Source: Schleiferiaceae bacterium
GTDB lineage: Bacteria > Bacteroidota > Bacteroidia > Flavobacteriales > Schleiferiaceae
Direction: 5' to 3'
DNA length: 10,796 bases
Assembly (NCBI GenBank): GCA_030831045.1
Contig: JAURMB010000024.1
Span: 1 to 10,796, forward strand
Shown: piece by piece, positions 1-8,452 of the stretch
Position numbering within the stretch: the first letter of the stretch is position 1
Layout of the letters: the number at the start of each line of letters is the position of its first letter
Translations under genes and position numbers: made by a program
The notes under the pieces: model-generated
The model's database searches: none
What the model was told of the DNA's origin: nothing
What the model saw: only the letters and a program-made list of their open reading frames with translations

Positions 1-1
1 C

Positions 2-3000
2 CCCACCAACGGCTGGTGGGCCAACGAGGTATTTGACATTTCGAGCATTGCGGGCAGCGGACCTTCAGGCACCGGCACCGGGTTTTCGCAGGTTTTGGTG
101 CGTTTCGCCCTGCAGTACCGCGTTCCGAGCGGAACCGCCGTCACCGCCGGTTGGTTTGTAGACAACGTCAAGGTCGAAGCGGCACCCTGCGAACTGATTC
201 CGCCGCTGATCAAGTGGAACCTGAATCCGCGCAAGGAACCCATCGGAGCCCGCTACCAAGCGTCGGAAGAAGTTCGCCTGCGCGCGACCGACAAAGTGCT
301 GCCCAAATCGGGAATGGACTCCGTGGTCCTGCACTACCGCCTCAACAACGGACCGTGGAACTGGCTAAACATGACGGCCATTAACCCAGCCAACTGCCCC
401 GACTCGTCGGAATACACCCACACCTTCAGCAACCTGGTGGTCGGGGACACAGTGGACTGGTACGTGATCGCCTACGACTGTGCGTGCGACGAAAACACCG
501 TGCGCTCGCCGTCGACCGCCGCCGCCGTGTCGTTCAACACGTTTTGGCGCGACCCTTCACCGCCTGCGGTATGCGGACCTTCCCTGCCCAACAGCTGGCC
601 GTTCGTCGCCACCCAATTCCCTTACGTAGAGAATTTTGAGGCGTTTTACTGGATGGCCGGAACCGGCGCCGGAGCGTCGGGAACTGCACACCGCGGGGTA
701 TTCCCCTTGGGCAACCCACCGGCAGGCCGAAACTATGAGGTGAGCCCCAGCCCGCTGACCGCGGGATTTGCCTGGTCCGTGCGCACTGGCCCGACGGCCA
801 CGTTTGGCACCGGCCCTGCGGGCGACCACACGACGGGTAGCGGAAAATACCTGTACACCGAAGCATCGCAAGGAACCTCGGGCAACACTACGCTGTTCAT
901 CACGCCCTGCTTAAAGCTCGACAACCTGCCCAACGTGGCCGCTGAATTCTACTACCACAAATTCGGAGCCCACATCGGCAACCTTCGCGTAGACATCGAC
1001 ACGGGTACCGGATTCACCACCGGTAACGGCGTCATTGGTGCCGCATTGATCACCGGACAAACGCAGCGGAGCAACCTCGACCCCTGGAAGAAGGGATTCT
1101 TGAACCTGAATGCCTACAAAGGCAAGTACGTGCGGCTGCGCTTCGTGGGCACTAAAACCAACACCGCGACCAACGACCGCGGCGACATTGCGCTCGACGA
1201 CATCAAGATATTCCAGCCATTTGTGCGGGACCTCAACCTGTTGGAATCGTTCAGTCCGCGAAACGGATTTTGCACCTACACCAACCAAGAAAACGTTCGC
1301 ATTCGGGTACGCACCGAGGGTTCGCAAGTCCTAACCAAGATTCCGCTTGCCTTTTCGGTTAAAAACCTAAGCACCGGAGTCACGGTTATATCGCGCGATA
1401 CCATCAACGGAACCTTCAATATGGGAGATACCCTTTCGTATTCGTTTGTGCCTAAAGCCAACCTGAGCGCTTTTGCCGACTTTGAAGTATACATCTGGGG
1501 CGAACTCGGCAGCGACGGACAGCACAGCAACGACAGCATCGGACCAATTACGATTGAGCACATTCAGCCGATTACGACGTTTCCGTACTTCCTAAACTTT
1601 GATGGCCCAGGCTGGACTCCTGGCAACGGCACAACGGCCAACCCAGGAACCTTTGCACCTTCGGGCTGGTTCGCTTCACCAGCTTCCAACAGCAGCGAAT
1701 ACGCGTTTATGGTGGGCAAAGACCTTACGCCAACGCCGGCGACGGGCCCTCGCTGGTCAACTGCACGCAAGGGCAACTACATCTACGCCGAAGGCAACTT
1801 CGGGGCGAACAGTCCGTTTGCCTTGTTCCAGCAAGATGGATGCATCGACCTTACGGGCAAAACCACCCCGGTAATTTCGTTCTGGTACCACATGTTTGGC
1901 GCCGACATCGCATCGTTGGGTGTTCAAGTGGTGCCCTCGGGCAGCAACACCTGGACGACCTTGACTCCCTCGGTACTAACTGGCCAGCAGCAGACGGCCA
2001 ACACCGACGACTGGCGCTTCCAAATGATTGACTTATCGGCTTACGCAGGTCAAACGATTAAGCTTCGGTTTGTGGCCGGAAAAAATGCCGCCGGCGCATT
2101 TGCCGACATTGCCATCGACGACATTTTGATTTACGACCGCCCCAACAACGACGTGGGCGTAACGACCATCACGTCGCCGCCGAACACGGTGTTCTTGAGC
2201 GCTCCGCAAAACCTGATTATTAAAGTGCGCAACTACGGCAAGCAGGCTAAGACCAACGTTCCGGTCACGGTTCAGGTTTCGGACCTTTGTACGCCCGCAT
2301 CGGTAACCAGCTACACCTACACGGTGCCGAGTATTGCCGTTGATGCCGAAGCCACCTTAACGGTCACCACCCCGGTTACCTACTGGGAAGGCGACATTCA
2401 AATCAAGGCATGGACCACGCTTGCCGCTGACGGTTTTAGCCGCAACGACACGGCGGTCCGCGTAACCAACGGAAATACCAACGCCAACATTCCATTTGGA
2501 CCGGTAACCTTCGAAAACTGTGCTGGCAACGAATATGCCTTCTACCCCGTTGGCGGAACCGGAACCCTTCAAATGTGGGAAATGGGCACCGTAGGTCAAG
2601 GTTGGTCGGCCGCCTCAGGAAGCCGCGCATGGATGACGGGGCTCAACCAAAACTACAAGGGTGTGAGCACCGAATACCTGCGCTTCCCCCCGTTGACCAA
2701 CTTCGACACCATCATGGGGGCCGAACTGCGCTTCAAGCACCAGTTCGACTTTGCTCCAGGTGACGGCGGCAACGTGGAATACCTGCAGAACGGAACCTGG
2801 AGAACCCTAGGTAACGCAACGGCCAACATCGGAACCAATTGGTACGGATCCAGCTACGGCTCGGCGGGAATCGTCAACTTGGGCAACCAACCCGGTTGGG
2901 CCGGAAACTCAAGCAACCAGTGGATTACTTCAACTATTCCGCTCTCCATGTGGAACTACAACGCCAACCCCCTCAACTTGCGCTTGCGCATGGGAGCTGG

Positions 3001-4282
3001 CGCCAGCAATTCTGCGCGCGGATGGGCCGTTGATGACGTTCAAATCTACGTTCCGCCCCAAAACTCCATGGCGCCGATCAGCATCGACACCAAAGAATAC
3101 CTGATTGTACCCGACCAAACGTCAACCCTTAAAGTGTTCATAGAGAACACCGGGGCCAAGCCGGTAAGCTCCATTTTGGTGCGCTACAAGGTGAACAACG
3201 GAGCGTGGACGAACTACGACACCCTCACGTTTACCCCTGCCCTTCCGCGCGGAGGCCGTCGCTGGCACGAGTTCAGCCAGCCGTGGTTGAACAACGGCGC
3301 CGGTACCTACAGCGTGTGCGTCGAAACGTCGACTCCCAACGGCAAGCAAGACAACTTGGTCGCCGACGACCAGCTTTGCCAGAACTTCCCGGTGTCTGAT
3401 AAAATCTACATTGATGCCACGGGCTACTGCAACGACTTTGAAGACCCAAGCAAAGCAGCGTGGTTGCCCCTGCATTCTACCGTGAAGACCGCCGCACACG
3501 ACTGGGAATTCGGAACTCCTGCACAAACCACAATCAGCGCAGCGGCCAGCGGCAGCAATGCTTGGATGACCAAGTTGACCTCGAACTACACCCCAATGGG
3601 TCGCAGTTCGCTGCACACGCCGTTCTTCGTGCTCGACAGCAACGTGGTCTACACCCTCAAGTTTGACCACAACATGTTCTCGGAGCAGTACCACGACGGC
3701 GGTAGCCTTGACTGGTCCTACAACGGGGGCATCAACTGGTACACCTTGGGCAACGTACTCCCCTCGGGCAAATGGTACAACACGGTGCACGTGACGAGCC
3801 TCGACAACATCCGTCCGGGATGGTCGGGAACCACCAACGGCTGGGCCAATTCGAGCATCAACTTCACCGCAGACAACACGGGTACGCTGGTGTTCCGGTT
3901 CCGGTTCGGTGCCGACTACACATTGACGAGCGAAGGATGGGCTGTAGACAACTTCTGCCTGCAGCGCGCTCCCATGGGCACACCGGCAGATATCTTGAAC
4001 ATCGGACTTCCTGAGGCCAGCTTAGGTGATGCGTTCCTCGGTGGGGTTAGCCCCAGCCCCTCACAGGGCGCGACCGCTGGAGTTGATTTTCAATCGAACC
4101 AAGGCGGAACCCTGCGCCTCACCGTGTACAGCCTTCTTGGTCAGCCGGTGATCAGCCAGAGCTTTGAGCATACGGGCGGACTCATTCGCCTCGAATGGGA
4201 AACGGCCGATCTCCCTGCAGGCATGTACAACGCCGTGATCGAGTGGAACGGGCAGAGCTACACCCGCCGCTTTGTCCGCTAA
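2..4282 (+). CDS. Large modular secreted surface protein with T9SS type A C-terminal sorting domain (5'-truncated by window)
   Basis: The frame is open from base 2 to the TAA at 4280-4282 (1426 visible codons), and the true start lies outside the window. A TTG at 95 is only an internal codon, since coding continues upstream of it. Five modules each end in an aromatic/Asp-rich strand of the form D-D/N-I/V-x-I: WFVDNVKV (152), DIALDDIKIF (ends ~1213), DIAIDDILIY (ends ~2134), WAVDDVQIYV (ends ~3052) and WAVDNFCLQ (ends ~3964). This is the closing strand of MAM-like / 'choice-of-anchor' jelly-roll domains. The module at 617-1222 carries a clear MAM signature (TGP..DHT.GSGKYLYTEAS). An Ig-like, cysteine-containing stretch covers about 194-616. 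CARDB-like spacers of about 115 residues lie at 1223-1573, 2141-2488 and 3059-3394. The last ~80 residues form a T9SS type A sorting domain. The protein is inferred to be exported and anchored to, or released from, the cell surface. Any catalytic domain (many relatives are proteases or adhesins) would lie upstream of the window. Substrate or ligand is unknown. Confidence 0.9.
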   Translation, partial: PTNGWWANEVFDISSIAGSGPSGTGTGFSQVLVRFALQYRVPSGTAVTAGWFVDNVKVEAAPCELIPPLIKWNLNPRKEPIGARYQASEEVRLRATDKVLPKSGMDSVVLHYRLNNGPWNWLNMTAINPANCPDSSEYTHTFSNLVVGDTVDWYVIAYDCACDENTVRSPSTAAAVSFNTFWRDPSPPAVCGPSLPNSWPFVATQFPYVENFEAFYWMAGTGAGASGTAHRGVFPLGNPPAGRNYEVSPSPLTAGFAWSVRTGPTATFGTGPAGDHTTGSGKYLYTEASQGTSGNTTLFITPCLKLDNLPNVAAEFYYHKFGAHIGNLRVDIDTGTGFTTGNGVIGAALITGQTQRSNLDPWKKGFLNLNAYKGKYVRLRFVGTKTNTATNDRGDIALDDIKIFQPFVRDLNLLESFSPRNGFCTYTNQENVRIRVRTEGSQVLTKIPLAFSVKNLSTGVTVISRDTINGTFNMGDTLSYSFVPKANLSAFADFEVYIWGELGSDGQHSNDSIGPITIEHIQPITTFPYFLNFDGPGWTPGNGTTANPGTFAPSGWFASPASNSSEYAFMVGKDLTPTPATGPRWSTARKGNYIYAEGNFGANSPFALFQQDGCIDLTGKTTPVISFWYHMFGADIASLGVQVVPSGSNTWTTLTPSVLTGQQQTANTDDWRFQMIDLSAYAGQTIKLRFVAGKNAAGAFADIAIDDILIYDRPNNDVGVTTITSPPNTVFLSAPQNLIIKVRNYGKQAKTNVPVTVQVSDLCTPASVTSYTYTVPSIAVDAEATLTVTTPVTYWEGDIQIKAWTTLAADGFSRNDTAVRVTNGNTNANIPFGPVTFENCAGNEYAFYPVGGTGTLQMWEMGTVGQGWSAASGSRAWMTGLNQNYKGVSTEYLRFPPLTNFDTIMGAELRFKHQFDFAPGDGGNVEYLQNGTWRTLGNATANIGTNWYGSSYGSAGIVNLGNQPGWAGNSSNQWITSTIPLSMWNYNANPLNLRLRMGAGASNSARGWAVDDVQIYVPPQNSMAPISIDTKEYLIVPDQTSTLKVFIENTGAKPVSSILVRYKVNNGAWTNYDTLTFTPALPRGGRRWHEFSQPWLNNGAGTYSVCVETSTPNGKQDNLVADDQLCQNFPVSDKIYIDATGYCNDFEDPSKAAWLPLHSTVKTAAHDWEFGTPAQTTISAAASGSNAWMTKLTSNYTPMGRSSLHTPFFVLDSNVVYTLKFDHNMFSEQYHDGGSLDWSYNGGINWYTLGNVLPSGKWYNTVHVTSLDNIRPGWSGTTNGWANSSINFTADNTGTLVFRFRFGADYTLTSEGWAVDNFCLQRAPMGTPADILNIGLPEASLGDAFLGGVSPSPSQGATAGVDFQSNQGGTLRLTVYSLLGQPVISQSFEHTGGLIRLEWETADLPAGMYNAVIEWNGQSYTRRFVR
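617..3970 (+). repeat. Protein-level tandem array of four complete jelly-roll (MAM/choice-of-anchor-like) modules
   Basis: Four complete modules lie at about 617-1222, 1574-2140, 2489-3058 and 3395-3970, and a fifth is partial at the window start. They fall into two subtypes. The first two share the pattern FG-x2-I-x-L, TGQ, a W near the middle, then Y-x-G-x3-LRFV before the DIA-[LI]-DDI-x-I strand. The last two share WE-[MF]-GT, GS-x-AWMT-x-L, DGG, W-x-TLGN, PGW-[AS]-G and GWAVD-[DN]. The repeats are diverged at the DNA level and are seen only in the translation. Subtype boundaries come from reading by eye, so edges may be off by several residues. Confidence 0.7.
4040..4279 (+). other. T9SS type A C-terminal sorting domain (within the large surface protein)
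   Basis: About 80 residues after the last jelly-roll module have the usual layout of this domain. It opens with a Pro/Ser motif (GVSPSPSQG, a variant of the common S/YPNP start). It continues with a strand ending in LRLTVYSLLGQPV (the V-x-[DS]-x-x-G-x-x-V element), then LEW..ADLPAGMYNAVIEWNG (the L-x-x-G-x-Y element), and a short basic tail, RRFVR. Known role: it directs the folded periplasmic protein to the type IX translocon, where it is usually cleaved and the cargo attached to A-LPS or released. The family call is confident; the fate of this particular protein is inferred. Confidence 0.9.
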
Positions 4283-4310
4283 CGCCTAACGCCCTCGGGC
4301 GGGTTTGAGC

Positions 4311-4348
4311 CAAAAAGGCAGTGTTTCGCGCGAAATGCTGCCTTTTTG
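4311..4348 (+). terminator. Strong intrinsic-type hairpin terminator after the surface protein gene
   Basis: The arms CAAAAAGGCAG (4311-4321) and CTGCCTTTTTG (4338-4348) are perfect 11-bp complements. Between them, two potential G-U pairs lead into the palindrome TTTCGCGCGAAA (4324-4335), so the whole stem could reach about 17 bp with a four-base loop. The run of five T (4343-4347) lies in the descending arm, and the A-run in the ascending arm would act the same way on the opposite strand. It starts 28 bp after the TAA of the surface protein and ends 44 bp before clpB, insulating the two genes. A smaller dyad, CGCCC-TC-GGGCG, sits just upstream at 4290-4301. Confidence 0.75.
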
Positions 4349-4392
4349 TCGTTTAAGGCCCTTAGGCACGTCGATTGACCCGAATCTGGCGT

Positions 4393-6960
4393 ATGGATAA
4401 CCTTACCGTAAAAACCCAAGCCGCCCTTCAGGCTGCGCAGCAGCGCGCCACCGAACTGGGCCACCAAGCGGTCGACACCGCGCACCTCTTTGTGGGAGCG
4501 CTCGCAGCCGACCGCGCCTTTACTGAAGACCTGCTTCGCCGCGCCGGACTCTCGCCCGAGACCTTAGCGCGAACCGCTGAAGCCCTGCTCGCCCAACAAG
4601 GTCGCGTAGACGGAGGAGAGCGATATTTTAGCCGTCCGGCCCAAAACGCCCTCGCCCAAGCCGCCGCATCAGCCAAGAAGTTTGGTGACGACTACGTCAG
4701 CCTTGAATTCTTGCTGCTCGGGATCGGAACCGCCAGCGACGCCATGGGCCAAGCTTTGCGGGACGCCGGGTTCCGCGAAAAAGATTTCACGGCGGTCATC
4801 GGCCAGCTTCGACAGGGTAAAAAAGCCCAATCGGCCTCAGCAGAAGGCAGCTACCAGGCCCTTAAAAAGTATGCGGTTGACCTCAACGAGCGCGCCGAGT
4901 TGGGCAAGCTCGATCCGGTGATTGGCCGCGACGACGAAATTCGTAGGGTGCTCCAGATTCTGTCGCGGCGGACCAAAAACAATCCGGTGCTGGTAGGCGA
5001 ACCGGGCGTCGGAAAAACGGCCATCGCCGAGGGCCTCGCCCACCGAATTGTGCGCGGCGACGTTCCCGAAAACCTTCAGGGCAAAAAAATATACTCGCTC
5101 GACATGGGTGCGCTGATCGCCGGAGCTAAGTACAAAGGCGAGTTCGAAGAGCGCCTCAAGTCGGTAGTCCACGAAGTGACAGCTGCTGAGGGTGAGCTGA
5201 TTTTGTTTATCGACGAAATCCATACTCTGGTGGGCGCCGGCGGCGGCGACGGCGCGATGGACGCGGCCAACATCCTCAAGCCGGCACTCGCCCGGGGCGA
5301 GCTGCGCTGCGTGGGTGCGACGACGCTCAACGAATTTCAGAAGTACTTCGAAAAAGACAAAGCCCTGGAGCGACGCTTTCAAAAGGTGCTCGTCGAGGAG
5401 CCCGATACCGAGGCCTCGATTGCCATTTTGCGCGGAATCAAGGAAAAGTACGAAGGACACCACAAGGTGCGCATTAAGGACGAGGCGGTTGTTCAGTCGG
5501 TGCTGCTCAGCCAGCGCTACATTTCTGACCGGTTTTTGCCCGACAAGGCCATTGACTTGATGGATGAGGCGGCGTCGAAACTCCGCCTCGAAATCAATTC
5601 CAAGCCCGAAGAGCTCGACGACCTCGACCGCAAGATTATTCAGCTTGAAATTGAGCGCGAAGCCATTCAGCGCGAAGACGACCCAAAGCGACTAAACCTG
5701 CTGAAGCAGGAATTAGCCACGCTCAACGAGAAGCGCACCGCCCTAGGAGCGCAATGGTCCGCCGAAAAAGAGGCCGTAGAACGCATTCAGCGCGCCAAAG
5801 AGGACGTCGAGCGCCTCAAGCTCGAAGCCGAGCAAGCCGAACGCAACGGCGAATACGCCAAGGTCGCTGAGATCCGCTACGGAAAGCTGGCTGCCGCTGA
5901 ACAGTCCATCACCGACGGCCTAGCGGCACTGGACGGTCTTCGGACGGACCGGCGCGCGATGGTGCAAGAAGAAGTGGGCGCTGAAGACATCGCTGAAGTG
6001 GTGTCGCGCTGGACGGGAATTCCGGTCAGCAAGATGCTCGAAAGCGAGCGAAGCAAGCTCCTGCGGCTCGAAGATGAGCTTCACCGTCGCGTGGTCGGCC
6101 AAGACGAGGCCATTGAAGCCGTGTCGGACGCGCTGCGCCGTGCCCGCGCAGGTTTGGGCGACCCCAAGCGTCCCATTGGGTCGTTTTTGTTCCTCGGACC
6201 CACCGGCGTCGGTAAAACCGAGCTGGCCCGGGCCCTAGCGGAGTTCCTTTTTGACGACGATCAGGCCATGGTTCGCATCGACATGAGTGAATACCAAGAG
6301 CGCCACAGCGTGTCGCGGTTGGTCGGAGCGCCTCCAGGGTACGTGGGCTACGACGAAGGCGGGCAACTCACTGAGGCCGTGCGCCGTCGCCCCTACGCCG
6401 TCGTACTGCTCGACGAAATTGAAAAGGCCCACCCTGAAGTCTTTAACGTGCTTCTTCAAGTGCTTGACGACGGCCGCCTCACCGACGGCAAGGGACGCAC
6501 CGTGAATTTCACGCACAGCGTGGTGGTTATGACGAGCAATTTGGGCTCGGAACTCTTGCTCGACGGCGACGGGCCCGAGGCCGTGCAGCAGCTGCTTCGA
6601 CAGACGTTGCGCCCCGAGTTCCTCAACCGCATCGACGAGGTTATCACGTTTCACCCGCTGGGTCAGGATCACGTGCGAAGCATTGTGCAGCTGCAGCTCA
6701 AGGAGGTTCAAAAGCGGTTGGCTGACCAAGAAATCACGATCGAATTCACGCCCGATGCGGTCGACGCGCTGGCGGCTGAGGGCTTTGACCCGGCCTTCGG
6801 AGCCCGACCACTCAAGCGGACGGTGCAGCGCCGAATCCTCAACGACCTTGCGAAAAAGCTCTTACGTGGCGAAGTGCAGCGCGACGCGGTAGTGCTCTGC
6901 GACGCGGTCGATGGAGCGATCTTTTTCACCAACACCCAGCTGGGCCTCTCGCAGGCCTAG
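4393..6960 (+). CDS. clpB: ClpB (Hsp100) ATP-dependent protein disaggregase
   Basis: The product is 855 residues, the usual ClpB size. The ATG at 4393 ([13 protein letters not shown]) is preferred over an in-frame TTG at 4375, because the N-terminal Clp_N fold normally begins this way; no Shine-Dalgarno is visible. Domain order: Clp_N double repeat (~1-145); AAA1 with Walker A GEPGVGKT (202-209), pore loop GAKYKG (Tyr247) and Walker [10 protein letters not shown] (Asp274, Glu275); a long coiled-coil M-domain (~403-528); AAA2 with Walker A GPTGVGKT (602-609), pore loop GYVGY (Tyr650) and Walker B VVLLDEIE (Asp674, Glu675); and a C-terminal D2-small domain. The full-length M-domain and lack of an IGF/IGL ClpP-docking loop separate it from ClpA/ClpC. 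Known role: cytoplasmic hexamer that extracts polypeptides from aggregates together with DnaK. All catalytic motifs are intact. Its stop codon overlaps the stop of convergent mltG. No CIRCE-like heat-shock operator was seen upstream. Confidence 0.97.
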   Translation: MDNLTVKTQAALQAAQQRATELGHQAVDTAHLFVGALAADRAFTEDLLRRAGLSPETLARTAEALLAQQGRVDGGERYFSRPAQNALAQAAASAKKFGDDYVSLEFLLLGIGTASDAMGQALRDAGFREKDFTAVIGQLRQGKKAQSASAEGSYQALKKYAVDLNERAELGKLDPVIGRDDEIRRVLQILSRRTKNNPVLVGEPGVGKTAIAEGLAHRIVRGDVPENLQGKKIYSLDMGALIAGAKYKGEFEERLKSVVHEVTAAEGELILFIDEIHTLVGAGGGDGAMDAANILKPALARGELRCVGATTLNEFQKYFEKDKALERRFQKVLVEEPDTEASIAILRGIKEKYEGHHKVRIKDEAVVQSVLLSQRYISDRFLPDKAIDLMDEAASKLRLEINSKPEELDDLDRKIIQLEIEREAIQREDDPKRLNLLKQELATLNEKRTALGAQWSAEKEAVERIQRAKEDVERLKLEAEQAERNGEYAKVAEIRYGKLAAAEQSITDGLAALDGLRTDRRAMVQEEVGAEDIAEVVSRWTGIPVSKMLESERSKLLRLEDELHRRVVGQDEAIEAVSDALRRARAGLGDPKRPIGSFLFLGPTGVGKTELARALAEFLFDDDQAMVRIDMSEYQERHSVSRLVGAPPGYVGYDEGGQLTEAVRRRPYAVVLLDEIEKAHPEVFNVLLQVLDDGRLTDGKGRTVNFTHSVVVMTSNLGSELLLDGDGPEAVQQLLRQTLRPEFLNRIDEVITFHPLGQDHVRSIVQLQLKEVQKRLADQEITIEFTPDAVDALAAEGFDPAFGARPLKRTVQRRILNDLAKKLLRGEVQRDAVVLCDAVDGAIFFTNTQLGLSQA

Positions 6961-7955
6961 CGGGTGATGGCCTTTAGGTAGCGGCTGCGGTTGCGAAGGT
7001 GCTCGCGGTAGCTCTTTGAAAAGAGGTGAAATCCGGGCTTGGCAGGGTTCGCACAGAAAAACAATTCGCCCGTGGCGCGTGAAGCAAGCACACTGTCGAT
7101 CACCGGGGGATGCACCGTGGCCAAGGGCCCCGGCGGCAAGCCTTTGCTGCGGTAGGTGTTGTAGGGATGCTCCACGCGCAGCATGGATCCGGTCACGCGG
7201 CGAATGGGCGCTGGCGCGAGGTTTCGGTCGAGCACGGCGTGCACAACCGTAGGATCCGCTTCCAACCGCTTGCCGAGCTTCAAACGCGTGAGGTAGACTC
7301 CGGCAATGCGCGGCCATTCCGCGGGCTCCTTAGATTCCGCCTGCACAATGCTGGCAAGAATGTAGACCTCGTAACGGCTCAGTCCCAGTCGGCTCGCGGC
7401 CTCAGATCGGTTGGCGCTCCAGTACGCATCGAATTCGCGCCCCATGCGCTGCGCCACTTCTTGAGCGGTCAGCGAGGCGTAGACTTCGTAGGTATTGGGC
7501 AGCACAGGAACCACGCTGTCGCCGCGGTACAGCGCGGAATCAAGCTTGTCCGACGGTTCAAAGAACACTTCAGCCAAGCGACCTACCACCGCCGAGCGGG
7601 CTTGGTACCCCCGAACGGTCAGCTGCCGGGGCGTTTCGTAGCCCATCTTCAAGCGGCGAAGGGTCCGCCACCAGGGCTCGCTGGGCGAAATTTCGTAGTA
7701 GCCGCGCGGAACGCCAAAGTTTCCCTGAAGCAGCGCGCCAATGCGCAATACATTGAGGTGCGCCTCTGGGGTGCGGACTTCAATGCTGTCGAGCACATGG
7801 CGGACCGGAGTACCGTCGGTAGGTACGGGTACTGGAATTCGAATCGAAGAGAAATCCTGCGAAGGCCACAGCCCAACCACAGCCGAAGCCAAGGCAAATA
7901 CCGCGATCAGCCACCATGGGCGAATGCGGCGCGCCGCGCGGGACTTTCGGCTCAC
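6957..7955 (-). CDS. mltG: MltG, endolytic murein transglycosylase (YceG-like)
   Basis: The 332-residue product starts with GTG at 7955. No earlier start codon was found in this frame, and the GTG overlaps the upstream gene's TGA. A basic N-terminus is followed by one membrane segment (~14-30, WWLIAVFALASAVVGLW), as in anchored MltG. The catalytic half carries the family signatures: LASIVQAES (200-208, with Glu207 as the likely catalytic acid), RLEADPTVVHA (230-240), YNTYRSKGLPPGP (265-277) and the closing PGFHLFSKSYREH (307-319). Known role: cleaves nascent glycan strands in the periplasm and sets their length. It is the last gene of the dapF-GNAT-mltG operon, and its TAG (6959-6957) shares CTAG with the stop of clpB. 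One small oddity is Gln205, where the most common form of the motif has Glu. Confidence 0.95.
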   Translation of the reverse strand: MSRKSRAARRIRPWWLIAVFALASAVVGLWPSQDFSSIRIPVPVPTDGTPVRHVLDSIEVRTPEAHLNVLRIGALLQGNFGVPRGYYEISPSEPWWRTLRRLKMGYETPRQLTVRGYQARSAVVGRLAEVFFEPSDKLDSALYRGDSVVPVLPNTYEVYASLTAQEVAQRMGREFDAYWSANRSEAASRLGLSRYEVYILASIVQAESKEPAEWPRIAGVYLTRLKLGKRLEADPTVVHAVLDRNLAPAPIRRVTGSMLRVEHPYNTYRSKGLPPGPLATVHPPVIDSVLASRATGELFFCANPAKPGFHLFSKSYREHLRNRSRYLKAITR

Positions 7956-8452
7956 GATCGCAAGCGCTGTAAAAGTTGCACGTCGCGAAACTCGCGTCCG
8001 ACCCGATACCAGGCCTTGAGCGTACCTGAGGTTTCGTACCCGCTGGCGGCAAACACCTGGAGTGCCGCCGCGTTGTCGCTAAACACCTCGGCGTACAAGC
8101 TGCGAAGGCCCGCGCGACCAAAAGCCCACTGCTCCACCAGTCCAAGACCCTGACGTCCAAGACCCTGTCTGCGCACCGAAGGATCCACAAGCACCGCAAC
8201 TTCAGCCCGCTGATGGACGGGCTGGGCGTTGAACACATCAAAAAGGCCGAGGGCACGACCGTCCGCGGCAGCAAGTACGAAGCGCACCTGTTCGGCTTCC
8301 CAAAAATCGCGGTGGGACTCGTCGAGGTAGCGCTTTAGCACCGCCCGGCTGTAGGGCGCCACGCGAAGGCCGGCGTCGACGTGGTCTGCCTCCCAGCGAA
8401 CCAGCTGATCCAGGTCTTCGGGTTCGAGGGCGCGTAGGTTTAGGCCGTCCAT
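7952..8452 (-). CDS. GNAT-family N-acetyltransferase (RimJ/SpeG-like)
   Basis: The product is 166 residues from the ATG at 8452 (MDGLNLRALEPEDLDQL). Longer readings from upstream starts run through dapF and give an Arg-rich, non-homologous leader, so they were dropped. The opening LRALEPEDLDQLVRWE is typical of the RimJ/RimL/SpeG branch. The acetyl-CoA site is VAVLVDPSVRRQGLG (85-99), and motif B is VFSDNAAALQVFAASGYE (123-140). Known chemistry: transfer of acetyl from acetyl-CoA to an amine. The acceptor here (protein N-terminus, polyamine, amino sugar or other) cannot be told from sequence. It begins inside the end of dapF (13-bp overlap) and ends inside the mltG start (GTGA), so translation is probably coupled. 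The cofactor loop contains an exact repeat, RQGLG-RQGLG. Confidence 0.93.
   Translation of the reverse strand: MDGLNLRALEPEDLDQLVRWEADHVDAGLRVAPYSRAVLKRYLDESHRDFWEAEQVRFVLAAADGRALGLFDVFNAQPVHQRAEVAVLVDPSVRRQGLGRQGLGLVEQWAFGRAGLRSLYAEVFSDNAAALQVFAASGYETSGTLKAWYRVGREFRDVQLLQRLRS
8141..8167 (-). repeat. Exact 12-bp direct repeat with 3-bp spacer inside the GNAT acetyl-CoA loop
   Basis: On the plus strand, tccaagaccctg occurs at 8141-8152 and again at 8156-8167, separated by acg. On the coding strand this reads CAG GGT CTT GGA, CGT, CAG GGT CTT GGA, encoding QGLG-R-QGLG (residues 96-104) with identical codons in both copies. It lies in the pyrophosphate-binding loop of motif A. Confidence 0.85.

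Noticed and set aside
95..97. TTG at 95 as the start of the large surface protein
   Set aside because: The same frame is open back to base 2 and already encodes plausible module sequence (NGWWANEVFDISSIAG), so the gene begins before the window.
3122..3790. 222-codon minus-strand frame inside the surface protein gene
   Set aside because: It lies opposite a region that clearly encodes jelly-roll modules on the plus strand, and its Val/Gly/Arg-rich translation has no recognisable motif.
4375..4392. TTG at 4375 as the clpB start
   Set aside because: It adds only MTRIWR ahead of the usual Clp_N beginning; the ATG at 4393 fits family alignment better.
7110..8153. 347-codon open frame on the plus strand opposite mltG and the GNAT gene
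   Set aside because: It spans the end of one real gene and much of another on the opposite strand, and its Arg/Ala-rich composition matches no family.
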